Positions 11,880-22,745 of a DNA stretch of 64,000 nucleotides are shown here, one piece after another (position 1 is the stretch's first letter; each line of letters begins with the position of its first letter). A program made the translations under genes and the position numbers. Origin of the DNA: Prorocentrum cordatum (lineage: Eukaryota > Sar > Dinophyceae > Prorocentrales > Prorocentraceae); the NCBI GenBank assembly GCA_963575745.1, contig CAUYUJ010017815.1, positions 800,765 to 864,764 on the forward strand, read 5' to 3'. The notes under the pieces are model-generated. The model ran no database searches and was not told the DNA's origin. It saw nothing but the letters and a program-made list of their open reading frames with translations.

Positions 11880-12314
11880 TGGGGCCAGAATTGCTACGGA
11901 GAAATTATCGTTAGTCGCGCGGCTCCCTTCTCACGCGCGGTGAAAGCGCCAGCACTTATGCGTGTGTTCGTTCCCCCTTCGTTCCCCCGTCATCTGGCGC
12001 GTTTGTTCGTTCGCTCGTGGGCGTGGTCGTTCGGTGGCTCGGTCTTTCGGAAGTTCGCTCGCGAGTGCGCGACTCTGTTGGGGCTGGGAGATAGAGAGGG
12101 TCAGAGAGTGAGAGAGAGAGAGAGAAAGATATAGAAAGAGGAAGGAGAGAACGGTAGCGAGGGATATCGAATCGAATCGATACACACAGAGGGAGCGGTA
12201 GAGAGAAAGAGGGAGTGATGGGGCGCGTCGCAGCGCCACGCGTGACAGAGATAGGACATGCTTCGTTGGGACATCAGCGCACCTGCGCAAAGGAGTGCTC
12301 ACATCACGCGCAAG
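11880..12314. other. Spacer with GA-rich microsatellite
   Basis: No gene is visible. A GA-rich tract (GAGAGAGAGAGAAAGATATAG-like) lies at about 12,090-12,150, followed by (A/G)TCGAATCGATACACACAGAG. Its Ser/Leu-rich reverse frames are artefacts. Confidence 0.6.
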
Positions 12315-12770
12315 CCCAACAGGCTGCGGCGTCTGCTGAAGCGAGAGAACTGGTGCTGCGGCGCCCGCCAAGAAGTCGCCTTTAGATTTGGGACCTGCCT
12401 GGCGGCAAAGGGTGACATTCCCGGGTCGTCCACTGCGGCGTCTGCTGAAGCGAGAGAACTGGTGCTGCGGCGCCCGCCAAGAAGTCGCCCTCAGCTTTGA
12501 AGACCTTCCTGGCGGCGAAGGACGACCAATCCAGGTCGTCCGCTGCGGCGTGTGTTGAAACGAGAAAACTGGGGCTCAGGCGCCCGCCAAGAAGTCGCCC
12601 TTAGCTCTGAGGACCTGCCTGGCGGCGATGGACGACGTTCCCAGGTCGTCCACTGCGGCGTCTGTTGAAGCGAGAAGCTGGGGCTCAGGCGCCTGCCAAG
12701 AAGTCGCCCCTAGCTCTGAGGACCTTCCTGGCAGCGAAAGACGACATTCACAGGTCGTCCACTAACGCCC
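12315..12770. repeat. 110 bp tandem repeat, four copies plus a partial
   Basis: The segment TGCGGCGTCTGCTGAAGCGA recurs with starts near 12,325, 12,435, 12,545 and 12,655, exactly 110 bp apart, followed by a truncated fifth unit near 12,765. Each unit also contains CGCCAAGAAGTCGCC and CCTGGCGGC(A/G)A. Copies differ by about 10%. The array abuts the 3' end of the Rep-like helicase frame, so it may be part of, or have expanded from, that element's flank. Confidence 0.9.
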
Positions 12771-13440
12771 GGTCACATGGCGCAGTCAGATCAGCGCCAT
12801 TGACGCCGTTCTGGAAGAGAAACTTAGCCGGCCCACTCAAATCTGCTTGCTCAGAGGAGCCCGTAACCGTCTTGACGCCCCACGCCTTCATCTCAGCGTG
12901 TCTGCTCGGCGCCTGCCGCGCAGCTGCCGCGTCGTCATCGCCGTTCTGCCAGCTCGGGCCAGTGTGCCTGAGCACCTTGACATTGCGCGGATCAGAAAGC
13001 CAATGGTCCGCGTGGAGCAGGCGCAGGTCGTCGGCAGAGAGGTCCATGGTGGCCACAATAGCTCGGCGAGCAAACGTGCAGGCGTAAGCGTGCTTCATGG
13101 TGGCGGAGCGCGCACCCTTCAAAACTTTCGGCCTTCCCTGGGGGCTTTCCCGGAAGTTGTTTGACAGAAGTGCGTCGGCGACGCCGTCGAGCAAGACGCC
13201 GCCGCGCGCCTGCAGGTCGAACTCGGCCAGGTCGAAGTGCCCATCTTCCTCCACCGTGACTTCCAAGAACTCCTCCTTCGGGAGCTCGAGGACCCCCTCC
13301 ACCTCCTGCAAGACGGAGCCACCGAGCATGCTTTTGCCAAGCCTTGTGCCCCCGACGATCAAGGGCAGCGGGCGCCCCCACTTTGGCCTTCCAGCAAACT
13401 CCCTGACAAAGTCAGTCACGACAGGGTACTCAGTGGCTCG
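12748..13440 (-). pseudogene. Rep-like SF3 helicase domain
   Basis: This frame (best part from about 13,440) contains PLPLIVGGTRLGKSML, a Walker A of the superfamily 3 type (GxTxxGKS). It is followed by acidic GHFDLAEFDL and GGVLLDGVADALLSNN in the Walker B/B' region, then FARRAIVATMDLSADDLRLL near the motif C position. This layout is that of the helicase half of Rep proteins encoded by circular single-stranded DNA viruses and Rep-bearing transposons. It lies directly downstream of the HUH-nuclease frame on the same strand, with one frame change at about 13,420 separating them. The N-terminal 70 residues of the nominal frame (13,656 inward) are a shadow of the upstream frame. Broken copy; annotation only. 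Confidence 0.6.
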
Positions 13441-14396
13441 GCGTACGCGCCTGCGTCTTTCAGGCCCTTCAGCTCCTGCCACACATGGTTCTGCGCACTG
13501 CTCAGCCGTGCATCTCGGAATGCCTCCTCCGCGCCCCTCTTTCGAATCGAATGGCCCACAGGGAAGTTGGTCGCAAACGTGTGGATGTACTCGTCGAGCT
13601 CGATCTTGCCATCGTCGAGCTAGCTTTCCAACCATCGGACTTTTGGCTTGTGCCACTGGCCCGCAGGATAGTTCGTCTACGCGCGCAGCGTTCCAGCTTT
13701 TTTAACAGGAACATACCAGGGCCCGTGGCACGCAGCTGCGTTCGTAAACGCGGTGGCAAGCTTGGCAGTAGTGCACGCATCCACACGGGGCCGCATTCCC
13801 TCTGAGTAGAGTGGGTCCAACGAGCGCACCTCAAGGCCAATTCCGTCAGTCCACAAGAGGTACCCGTGCAAATGGTGTCGCCCTGCGTCCTGCGTGCGCA
13901 ACGACTCCTCTAGACGCGCAGCCCACGCCCGCGCTCCAAAGCGCGTCTCCAAGGCCATCGGGAACGTCTGGAACGCGCCGAAGGACGTAGCCGTGATGGA
14001 CTGCTCATTGTACGTCAACATGAAGGCTTTCGACTTGAGCTTGAAAGTCGGCGGCAGGACGCGGTGGCGGCCCACGGGAGACGGCGCAGAATAATCTTCT
14101 TCCAGCACCAGTTCCGAGAACGCGCCTCCATTCTCCGCCCACTGCAGCGCAGCGGCGCGAGGGCCTTCCATGGCCTGTGTTGTGGCGAGCCGAACTTCCA
14201 GAGGTCGCGCGAGACGCTCCACGCCCTCGCCACGAGCAGCCAGGGCTGGCACCCTGTCGCCTGGCAAGTGGATATCCCCAGCGATCGTGTTGAGCGTCCT
14301 CGCGGCAACGAACCTGGCGTTGCGTCGTGCGTTGCTTCGCTTCACTTGCGCCGCCCGATTTGCCTTGGCCTTCGCCTTAGCACCCGCACGGGGCAT
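13424..14396 (-). pseudogene. Rep-like HUH endonuclease domain, two in-frame TAG codons
   Basis: The frame starts at an ATG at 14,396 with a Lys/Arg/Ala-rich, NLS-like N-terminus. Around residue 125 it has KAFMLTYN (motif I type), then HHLHGYLLW (the HxH metal-binding motif II), and near the end YVPVKK (motif III, a Tyr-containing YxxxK-like site). Together these indicate rolling-circle replication initiators of the HUH class. Two TAG codons, at 13,679-13,677 and 13,622-13,620, interrupt a frame that otherwise stays plausible to about 13,424. The SF3 helicase follows in the next frame. No stem-loop nonanucleotide origin was noticed nearby, though I could not search exhaustively. Likely an endogenised or transposon-borne Rep, inactive as it stands. 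Confidence 0.6.
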
Positions 14397-17300
14397 CTCA
14401 GTAGCACGACGCAGACAACCGTGGAAGGCAAACGATCCAGATCTTGGGGCCCGTATGGCTACGGTGCGACGACGGTGGCGATGACAGCCACGATGGCAAC
14501 GATGACGATGATGAGCCCCGGAACGAGAATCACATCAGACCAAGAGGAGCGCGTCAGTAATGCTTCAGGGCGACCGCCTCCCTTCTGCCAGGGGGCGGTT
14601 ATGCCGTCGCATATGTTATGTGCGTGTCGTGGAATGTATGGTTGCCGTATCGTGGCTTCCCAAACTGCGGGCCTGGTGGTTCTCAGACTGGCCCGCGCAA
14701 AATCTCACGCGTTCCCAGACTCGCTCGCTCTCAGGCCCTGTTCAACTGAGCCGTCCACACTCACGCTCACTCGTACCCATGCATACACACAATCGCGGAG
14801 CTGGTGCATGTTCAGAACCCGCGGAGACATAGACGCACCCATGCTCGGGCTCGCTTGCGTTCAGACACACGCCCACCCATAATCACCCGCCCAAGATCAC
14901 TCTCGCCCACATCCGCACACGCCCGAGCCCAGTCATACCCCGAGCCCATTCGCGCCCAGACCCACCCGGTCTCGCCCTGCGCAGGGGCTCGCTCGCACGG
15001 AGCCGCTCACCCCCCCCCGCCCCGCGCAAGGGCTCACTCGCACCGAGTCACTCGGACTCCCCCTCCGGTGACGCCCGCCGAGGGCACGCGACAACCGCCC
15101 CCCGAGTACCTTCAACAAGTCGGGAGGCTGCGGCCTCCACTGGGACCCCGACCGCCTGTCTTGCCGCTAGGGCCGCGGCGTCGGCGATCCCGAGTTGCCG
15201 AAGGCCCCGGGAGGGGTCTTCGCGCGCCATCGGCAGATGTCTACTGGAAAAAAAAAAAAACGCAACATAGCAAATTCGAACAGGCGAGAAAGCGCGCGGG
15301 CGCGCTTTCTTTGGGGCAGCGACGCCAGGAAGAGCGAGGAGGCAAGGATTTCGCGAGTGCGGCGGCAACTCGAATCCCAAGAGGAACCTGAGCCTGCCTG
15401 CAGGGCGAACACCAAATTGGCGCCTCGCGCAGCCGCGCGGACGCCGAAGCCCTTGGAAGGAACCAAGGGCGGTGAAACAGTTGCGTTAGCAATGTGCACG
15501 TCGTCCAGCGCGCGCAGAGTGCTCGCCAAGATGTGGGCCAGAATCAGCGCGCACCGGCCGAGCCCAAGTGCTGGCCCAGTCGCGCGGCCCAGCGCGAGAA
15601 CCTCCCGCGGCCAATGCTGGAGTGGCGGCGCGGGGTCCGGGGCGCCCCCGTGGGATGGGTGCCTCCACGAACGTTTTCTATTGCCCACGCGACTGGGGGT
15701 CGCATTGAGTACTTCGCGGTTTGGCTTGCACCTCATCGTGCCAATGCACTCCCACTGCGAGTTATCCTAGACATCCTTGAACGCTGGGCGCCCAGGGAGT
15801 GAAGGATGGCGCCGTTGAAGAAATGAGGGGGAAAGGCCAATGCGCGCCCGCGTCGCACTCTGCGCTGAGTCCGTGGATCGGTGCTAGAACTGGCTAACGC
15901 CAGCTCCGATTCCATCTGGAATTTCCGGGGGCGTCAACATGGCGGCAACGGTGCCATCACCTCGCGTGTCGGGGCGCGCGCGCGATGGAGCCAACGGCGG
16001 CGGGGGCGCGCGCGGCCCTGTTCGAGCGAGGAGGGCGAGGAGGAGGATCTGATCTGATCTCGCACCTAGTGCCATCTTACTCGCGACGACTGCTCTTCAA
16101 AAGCGCTAACATGTGAGGCTTTAAGGGCCGTGAGGTTGGCTCTGGCACGGTGAACCTCGTTCTCCGGGAGGAAGGCGCGCGTGCCATGCTCTACGCGCGC
16201 CAAGGCCGCGGCCGCGGCCTCGAGATATGGCCAGCCCGGCCCCTGCGGCCACCGACGCATGAAGTAGCCACAGGGGACAAGAGCAATTAAGGACGAGTGG
16301 CCTTCTCCTGCGCAAGTCGAAGAACATTTTTACTGCTGAAAAGCTTTTCAAACTGGTGAGACCCAAGGAAAAATAGAAGGGCACCAACAACTCGGCAACC
16401 ATGCGAGCATGCGAAAACAGTTTCGGAGGCCTCAAAAGGGGGGGGGGAACGAAACAGGCGGCTTCTCGCTGGTTCAGGTCATTCGGAAAGGGGGTAGGAC
16501 TTAGAGGGGGGGGGTCGAGGGCAGAACAGACCAAGCGGCTTCGCGCGGGCTCGACTCGCTGGGAAGGGTGAGTCGGGGGCTTCGGAGGAGGAGGGAGAGG
16601 CTGAACGGAAATAGAGGCGGCTTCGCTCGGGCTAAGGCCACGAGAAGTTGGCGGCAGCCTGTTCTGCACATCCTTCCTCTGGACCGGCGAAAGAAAGCTT
16701 TCCCGCTCAGCTGAAGTCCAAGGGGCGGTTGCGCCTAGAATCTCTGGTTCAGAACTGCCGTCAACAATCGCAATCACAGAGTCGTTCACATTCACATTCA
16801 CGGTGTCATCGTCCGCAACACTCACCCGAGTAAAGTCAAGAGGAGCTGTTGAATGTCGCGCTCCATGCACGCAGCAGGGGCCCTGTCGAACTTGCGCTTC
16901 ACGCTGGGAATCTGGCAGATAGCCCCCACGACCATCTTCCTGAAAAGTGGGTCTCGAAACGGTGTCAGGCGGCGCGACTCTTTCTGAAACGTACTGTCAT
17001 GTCTGCAGAATAGAACGAGCTCGCACTTCTGATCTGTGGTCTATTCTCCGTAGTCCGCGAACGCCGTGCTCAGCTCCTTGGTATTCTTGGCCCCGACCGC
17101 TTCGCCTAGGGTCGTCAGTTCTCTCGGTGGACCTCCCAGTGCCAAGAAGAACGATGGGCCCAGCGCATGATCTTTGCCCTGCTCTTTGACTTGTGCTGCG
17201 TCGGCGACGGTCTGCGCTCGTCTGCGCGGCGATCGCGCGGCCCGCTGACGCGATGAAGGTATCGAGCACCACGCCTGCTATGCCCCGCTGTTGCTGAGAT

Positions 17301-17777
17301 AACTTCAAGATCTGTTTCATCAGCTGGCGGAGTAGCTTCTTCGTCGGGTCGCCATAGCGCGTCTGAGTGCGGCCGAGACCTCGGTTGCGCTATCCTTGTC
17401 GTCCTGTTTGGCCTTCTTGGCCTTGTGCCCCTCCCCGCGGTCGCCAGAGTCCCCCCTCGCGCCTCCTTCCAGGAGCGCGGGCACGGTGGCGCCCCTGGAG
17501 AGGTCGGGGGCAATGAAGCTCGCGAAGACCCCGATAAATTTACAGACACGATTCAAAGACTACGGAATCGCTCCCCGGGCACATCGGGCACATCCATTCG
17601 GGCGAGACCCAGCTCCCAAGACATCTGAGCCCTTCCCTCAAAACACCTGCCATAGCCGCGCGGATTCATTGAATGCCCGCGGGCGCTGTGAACGTCTCGA
17701 AATACACTAGGACAACTAGGGCATTGATTAGTTACCACCCCACTATGCAGAATGTATGTCACATTGCGCCCTTTCGG
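14397..17777. other. Long spacer, no confident gene
   Basis: About 3.4 kb with no supported gene. Frames on both strands are short or low-complexity (Ser/Pro/Arg-rich). A possible fragment of a retroelement ORF1 lies at about 17,000-17,420 on the minus strand (MKQILKLSQQQRGIAGVVLD and, in another frame, HKAKKAKQDDKDSATEVSAA), but it is too broken to call. 14,720-15,060 is rich in CACTCGC-type short motifs. A 12-A run is at 15,248-15,259. Confidence 0.5.
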
Positions 17778-18748
17778 TTAGTGTCCCGCTAGAGCCCTGT
17801 AGGCGGCGAATTTGAAGCCGCCGAGGGTCCCGTCTGAATTCTCTATTATACATATAGAGATGCGTTCGCCTTGCTCTTCTCGGCGGTGGAGTTCGGGAAA
17901 TAGAGCGCGCCATTTCGCATAGCCAGTGAAGGCCGACGCGCGGAGAAGAGAGGGGTCGAACTTCAGAAACTCGTGGGGGGACTCGGAGTTGGGGTCAAAG
18001 ATTCCACGCCAAGAACATCCCGCGTCGTCCCAGATCTCAGGGAAACTCGCGGTCCCACTGATCCCTCTGTAAAGCTGCAGATGTTCATCGAACAGCTTCG
18101 CCCGCGGTTTCGAGTTGCTGTCAATATTCCCACAGGGCTGTAGCGCGGGGGCCTCGCCCGCCAGATGGCCAACAATTGCAGCTGTCGTCTGGCAGTGAGT
18201 GCGTCGATGCTGAGGCATACTCTGCAGCCACTTGATGCGTCGCGCGGCGAGCGCGCCACGCGCCGGCAAGATCCGCCATCTGTAAAAAGGATCTCAGAAT
18301 GAAGAAGAGAGCGAGCGCGAGGGTCGCAGCAGGAAGCGACGCCACCTTTCATCAACACCTCGAGACACTTCACGACACACGAATCAATTCGACTGTATTC
18401 AGAGAGAGTCAAGGAGAAGGCTTCTAGCCCCGTGACGCCACTCTCCACAACCTTGCCCAAGAACAATTCTCGTTTGAGACGGTGCAGTCCTCGCCCGCCC
18501 CCCAACACAAATCCCATCGCTGACCGGCCTGCGTGCGTCGCGCGGATGCGGAAATCGAGCTCCACCGAGCTGGGGCCCTTCATGTGGTGCCCAGCTCCTA
18601 AATGACGGGCGCCCCTTCGAACGGCGCCGCAGTCCTTGGGGCTGCGTTCCTGGAAGCGCCTGTTCGATCGATCGGGCCCGAGACCAAGTATAATGCATGT
18701 TGCTTTGCAAGTTCTGGCGGCAGTGCCACTTCTCCAGGATGTCATCAT
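17778..18748 (-). pseudogene. LINE C-terminal region, frameshifted
   Basis: Two minus frames contain fragments that follow the RT domain of the LINE upstream. From about 18,560, FRIRATHAGRSAMGFVLGGG and SGVTGLEAFSLTLSEYSRID are present; the latter resembles the post-RT 'thumb/linker' of APE-type LINEs as I remember them from dinoflagellates. From 18,269, RIKWLQSMPQHRRTHCQTTA and SFPEIWDDAGCSW follow. A frame change separates the two. The stop is at 17,778. No RNase H is visible. Orientation, order and spacing tie it to 18,745-21,183. Confidence 0.45.
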
Positions 18749-19780
18749 TTTTTATCGCCTAATTCGATGGCCTCAAGAGCGCCCGAGACAGCATACCCTT
18801 CCAAAACTCGACGTCGAAACAAGTCGTCCGCAAAACCGACCATGGAACAATCCATGGTCGGGGCCCCGAAGGCGCTGTAAACGTAGATGGGGGCCCCGCC
18901 TACCTCGCAGATCTCGCTGCAGCGCCGATTGAAGACACCCGCAACCAGGCGCGGTATTTCACAGGAACCTTGCAGTCCCCCGTTTTGTGTCAGGAAGGCC
19001 TCAGACTTGTTGTCCACGGGTATTTGGACCACGCTGTTGATCAGTCGCTGTTGTGCAAAATCTGACATGTCCTCTCGAACCATCTCCGCAGACTGGGCCA
19101 TCAGGTCCAGTATAAAGGGGCAATTAAATGCATGTGTCCTATCATGTAATTCACAATCAAATGCGGGGGACCCGCAGCCGTCTCATCGACCGGCCAATTC
19201 GCAACTGTGCAAGAATCGCGCCATCGCGGCGCCTGTATCTAAGAAAACCATGCAAGCGTCCTGGAATAGTTCGCCGCACTGCCCGCCCTTGTCGCCATGG
19301 GCGCACAGAACTGCATCGAAGTATTTCCAGAAAACAGAGAGATGAACAACGCGTTGGCTCCACATCTTCCGTTCGCCGTTCGCCTTATCTAATAGCACCC
19401 TTCCGCAGTCGAAGACTTCGATGGAAGCTGGCCGCGTTGAACCGGCCAAATCACTATGTTATCAAAATCTTGTCTCGCCAGAATCAAGTTTTTGGAAGAT
19501 CGCAAAACATTGCCCCTACTGTCGGGGGATCGCCCATTCACATCGTCATGTTCTGCTTCGACTGGTAGCCTGGCTCGAGGATCATCGAGGCGAGCGCCAG
19601 AGGCACACTCCATGACGGACCCACTCGTCGTCGGCGTGCCTTTCGAAGTCGCCATACCACGTCCTGAAGCATAACGGCGGCAATCCATTTCATTTTGAAA
19701 TTCCCCACGCGAGCAATCGCCTCTTCACGTAAGAAGTCATTCAGCATAGACTGCGAATCGGGAACGCGTTCCGCCTCCAT
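18745..19780 (-). pseudogene. LINE reverse transcriptase, degraded
   Basis: The frame 19,101-18,745 includes LTQNGGLQGSCEIPRLVAGV (motif B region, substrate-loop like) and MDCSMVGFADDLFRRRV, where FADD is the catalytic motif C. Upstream pieces in other frames supply what looks like motif A (FDCGRVLLDKANG, with weak conservation) and connecting helices (FKMKWIAAVMLQDVVWRLRK) near 19,700. At least three frame changes occur within about 1 kb, so it cannot be translated as one protein. It lies between the endonuclease (upstream) and the C-terminal fragment (downstream). Confidence 0.55.
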
Positions 19781-19815
19781 CCCGCCTTCAGCTCCTGGTT
19801 TGGAGATGTGGCCTG

Positions 19816-21183
19816 TCAGCTAGCGAAAGCCGGGCGGTGGGAGGCGATGGCGTTGTTCTTTACACCAGCGGAGCGGCCCGAGAGAAGACGAGCCAGCTTG
19901 TGAACTTTAGCTTCTTGGCCTGCAGCACGTGCCTCTCGAAGTTCCTGGCGATGCCGATTCCGATGGATGGCGCGGCACCGCCTAGCCCACTGGCGTAATT
20001 GGTAATTCACCCTCTTGATGCTAGTGAGTACCTCTAGGTGGATGTCGTCGCAATCGGCTGTCTGACCATAAAGAGGAAAGACAGCAGCAGCCCCCTCGCG
20101 ATGTGTCCGCCGTTGCCGAACCAGCTCGAGTCGATGTTGCCGGAGGCGTCGCTCTGCTGTGTCGGCCTTGCGCGGAGTAGCGCGAAAGTGCTTCAAACCG
20201 ATCCGTTGCACCTCCTCGGCCCAAGAATCATAGTAGTGATCAGTGTGCTGGTGGGATTCCCTGCACTCGGTAAAGTACGAGCCTCGGCCCTGCATGGCTT
20301 GCTCGAAGTCCCTACGGAGTGCTTCCCTACCCGGTCCTGTTTGGAGAACTTCCGCAGGCTTCGCGAGGACCCAGCGCGGCTTGTCATCACGGGGAATGAG
20401 CACGGGGCTCGAACGCAGGAGCTCCAGAATCACTGGGAGGCGGTCCCGAGGGGTGCTTTTCGGGATCAGCTGTAGAAGGCGGCCAGCTCTCCAAGCAACT
20501 CGGCACTGCCTGACTCCAGGCCCCAGGTTCTTCGGGATCGCGAAGATGTCTAAAGTCGACTTCTCGCCCTGGACACCAAAATATGTCGGCCCTGCTCGCA
20601 TCGTGTAGGTCCCAGGGGCCGTGGGGTCCAGATCATGAAGCATTTCCGTGAAGATCGCGCCCGCGGGGCCACTCTTCTTGAGGTGGTAGGGGCCTAGGTG
20701 GTTCTCGTCGGGGTCCACTGGGGAGCCGTCCTCCAGGAGTCCGAAGCCCGAGCTGATGTCTAACCTCAAGATTGGAGTACTCCTAGCTCGACATTGTTCG
20801 ACTCGACTACGAACGTGTTTCGTCACATCGACTGCAGCGTCTTTCTGGGTTCGTCGTTTGCGTTCTGCTCCGCGCAGTGGGGGAAGGTAGTCACCGATAG
20901 CCGTGACGTCCCAAAGTCCTGGTGTCAGTCGGATTTCCCCATAGCGTCCAGTGAAACTGCGCTGCCCAGGAGCAACCGAATAAACGTGTCCCGCCCGGAA
21001 TCGACGGCCAAATATAATACAGATGCCTGCGCTGCTGTTGCTGTAGGGTGCTCGCTCCCATCCAAAATATATTGCTGTGAAGTGCGTGCCCACATCCTCA
21101 GTATGATCGTCCCGCCCCTCCCACTCCCCAATACACGTTTTTTGCATCATCATCATCATCAGAAAATCACAGATCCAATTCAA
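19816..21183 (-). pseudogene. LINE APE-type endonuclease, N-terminal part
   Basis: A 455-residue open frame. Its middle part reads as an endonuclease/exonuclease/phosphatase domain: AGICIIFGRRFRAG, EIRLTPGLWDVTAIGDYLPP, and GPTYFGVQGEKSTLDIFAIP, the last being the PTxxG...S.LD segment before the catalytic His. A charged, Arg/Glu-rich linker (RRLRQHRLELVRQRRTHREG) follows and leads to the RT region in other frames. The first about 30 residues, including the poly-Met from a CAT repeat, are not part of the domain. The catalytic N-terminal GxWN..G segment is absent, so the domain is 5'-truncated. 5' truncation is usual for LINE copies. Confidence 0.6.
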
Positions 21184-21656
21184 TACAAATCTCTGCAGCG
21201 CGACCAGTGGAGCATAGAGAGAGAAGGTTGTACACTGCAGCTCGAAGAAGGTTGCTCATCGGCACCAGTCCCCCGCATAGGCTCGCGACGTGCATCAGCT
21301 GCCGAACATGGCAAGCCTGAGGTGCCGACCGCTGGGGGATCGTCAGTCTTGAAATCGCCTCAACGTCCATTATGGTGTGTGTGTTTGAGGCTAGGAGCAG
21401 GAAGGGAAGGAGGAGAAGGAGGAGGAGGAGGAGGAACCCGAGCAGGAACGCTTGCGGCCGGCTCCGAAGGGAGGCTTGGGTGCTCGAGGCCGGCTCCGAA
21501 AAGAGGCCCGGCGTGGCTGCGAGCACCGGGACCCGAACCCCAAAGCCCGGGGGTCCCCCTGTGCGACCGGGGTGGGGACCCACTCGGGTGCCCCCGGGCC
21601 GAAGAGGATGAGGAGGGGGAGGATCAGGAGGAAGAGGAGGAGGAGGAGGAGAGGAA
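21184..21656. other. GGA-rich spacer
   Basis: No gene. Contains (GGA)n at about 21,405-21,440 and a run of GAAGAGGAGG-type repeats further on to 21,655. Acidic or Leu/Pro-rich frames over it are artefacts. Confidence 0.6.
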
Positions 21657-22240
21657 GGCCAGTGCTCCTGGCGGCCATTCCTGGGTCGCCACGGACCTGG
21701 CCAGGCCGGCCTGCAGCTCCATGAGGCACCCCACATGAGGCATATGTTGCCAGCACAGGAGACACCGCCATGGACTTGGAGGCAAAACAGTTCCTTCCCG
21801 ATTCCTTCCCCCAGTCACGGGGCAGCGAACAGGCAGAAGGCGTCCTTTCGTAGGGGGCTGTGCACTCGGGAAAGGGGCTTCTGCGGGTTCGCGGGGTTCG
21901 GTTCGTCTTCCTTTCGGGCTCCTCGTGCGTTTTGCTGGATTCGGCTCGCGCGCAGGCGCCCTGTTCCAAGGGTCGGGGTCTAGCGCTCCCACCCCCCGCA
22001 CCCTTATTTTTTCCGTGCCTGCTGCAATCCGCTTCCCTTCGGGGGGGTTGCGCCTGGCCAGTGCTCCTGGCGGCCATTCCTGGGTCGCCACGGTCCTGGC
22101 CAGGCCGGCCTGCAGCTCCATGAGGCACCCCACACGAGGCATATGTTGCCAGCACAGGAGACACCGCCTTGGACTTGGAGGCAAAACAATTCCTTCCCGA
22201 TTCCTTCCCCCCGTCACGGGGCAGCGAACAGGCAGAAGGC
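21657..22240. repeat. Direct repeat, two ~185 bp copies 399 bp apart
   Basis: Copy 1 is at about 21,657-21,841 and copy 2 at about 22,056-22,240. Each runs from GGCCAGTGCTCCTGGCGGCC to GCGAACAGGCAGAAGGC with fewer than 10 differences. The high identity implies a recent duplication. The intervening 214 bp differ. GGA-rich tracts flank both sides. Confidence 0.9.
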
Positions 22241-22453
22241 AGGAAAAGGAGGACGAGGATAGAGGGCACAGAAGCGTAGGAAGCGGGATGGAAGAGGGGG
22301 GAGAAGGGGGGAAGGACAAACTAGGCGCTCTCGCGCTAAATCTGACATCCTATGATTCCCTCCCCTCCCTTCCCGTTGCGCTGATAGTTCCTCCCGCGTG
22401 GAACTCCACAAACAAAAACAATCTTGGCATGCGCAATAAGAAAAACTGTTAGA

Positions 22454-22745
22454 ACATGTGCGACCTGGGGGACCTTTGTGGTCTGTCGGTCCTGTGGGAC
22501 CTGTGGGACCCAGGGGAACCTCTGTGGGATCTGTAAGGCATGCGACACCTCTGGGACCTGTGGTAGCTGCAGGACCTGTCGGATCCATGGGACCTGTGAG
22601 GCATGCGAGAACTGCGACACTTGTGGTACTTGTGGAGCCTGTCAGACCTGTGGTACATGTGGGGCGACCTGAGATACCTGTGGGTCCTGTGGGTCCTGTG
22701 GGGCCTGCGAGACCTGCTAGACTTGTGTGATCTGCGAGACCTGCG
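22454..22745. repeat. Degenerate 9-15 bp minisatellite (TGTGGGACC-type)
   Basis: About 290 bp of imperfect repeats built on CTGTGGGACCTGTGGGACC with variants such as TGCGAGACC and TGTGGTAC. Because the period is mostly a multiple of three it yields a long Cys/Gly/Thr-rich frame on one strand and a Ser/His/Arg-rich one on the other. I read these as by-products of the repeat, not genes. Confidence 0.85.

Larger units (their letters stand above)
17778..21183 (-). mobile_element. Degraded APE-type LINE
   Basis: Endonuclease, RT and C-terminal fragments occur in the right order on one strand over 3.4 kb, with many frame breaks and a truncated 5' end. No poly-A tail or target duplication was identified. 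Confidence 0.6.

Noticed and set aside
12748-14396. A viral replication origin with a nonanucleotide hairpin next to the Rep-like frames
   Set aside because: No TAATATTAC-like loop was noticed near the gene, so no origin is annotated.
22424-22745. Cys/Gly/Thr-rich ORF resembling a metallothionein-like protein
   Set aside because: It is produced by a 9-15 bp minisatellite; composition and periodicity explain it without selection.
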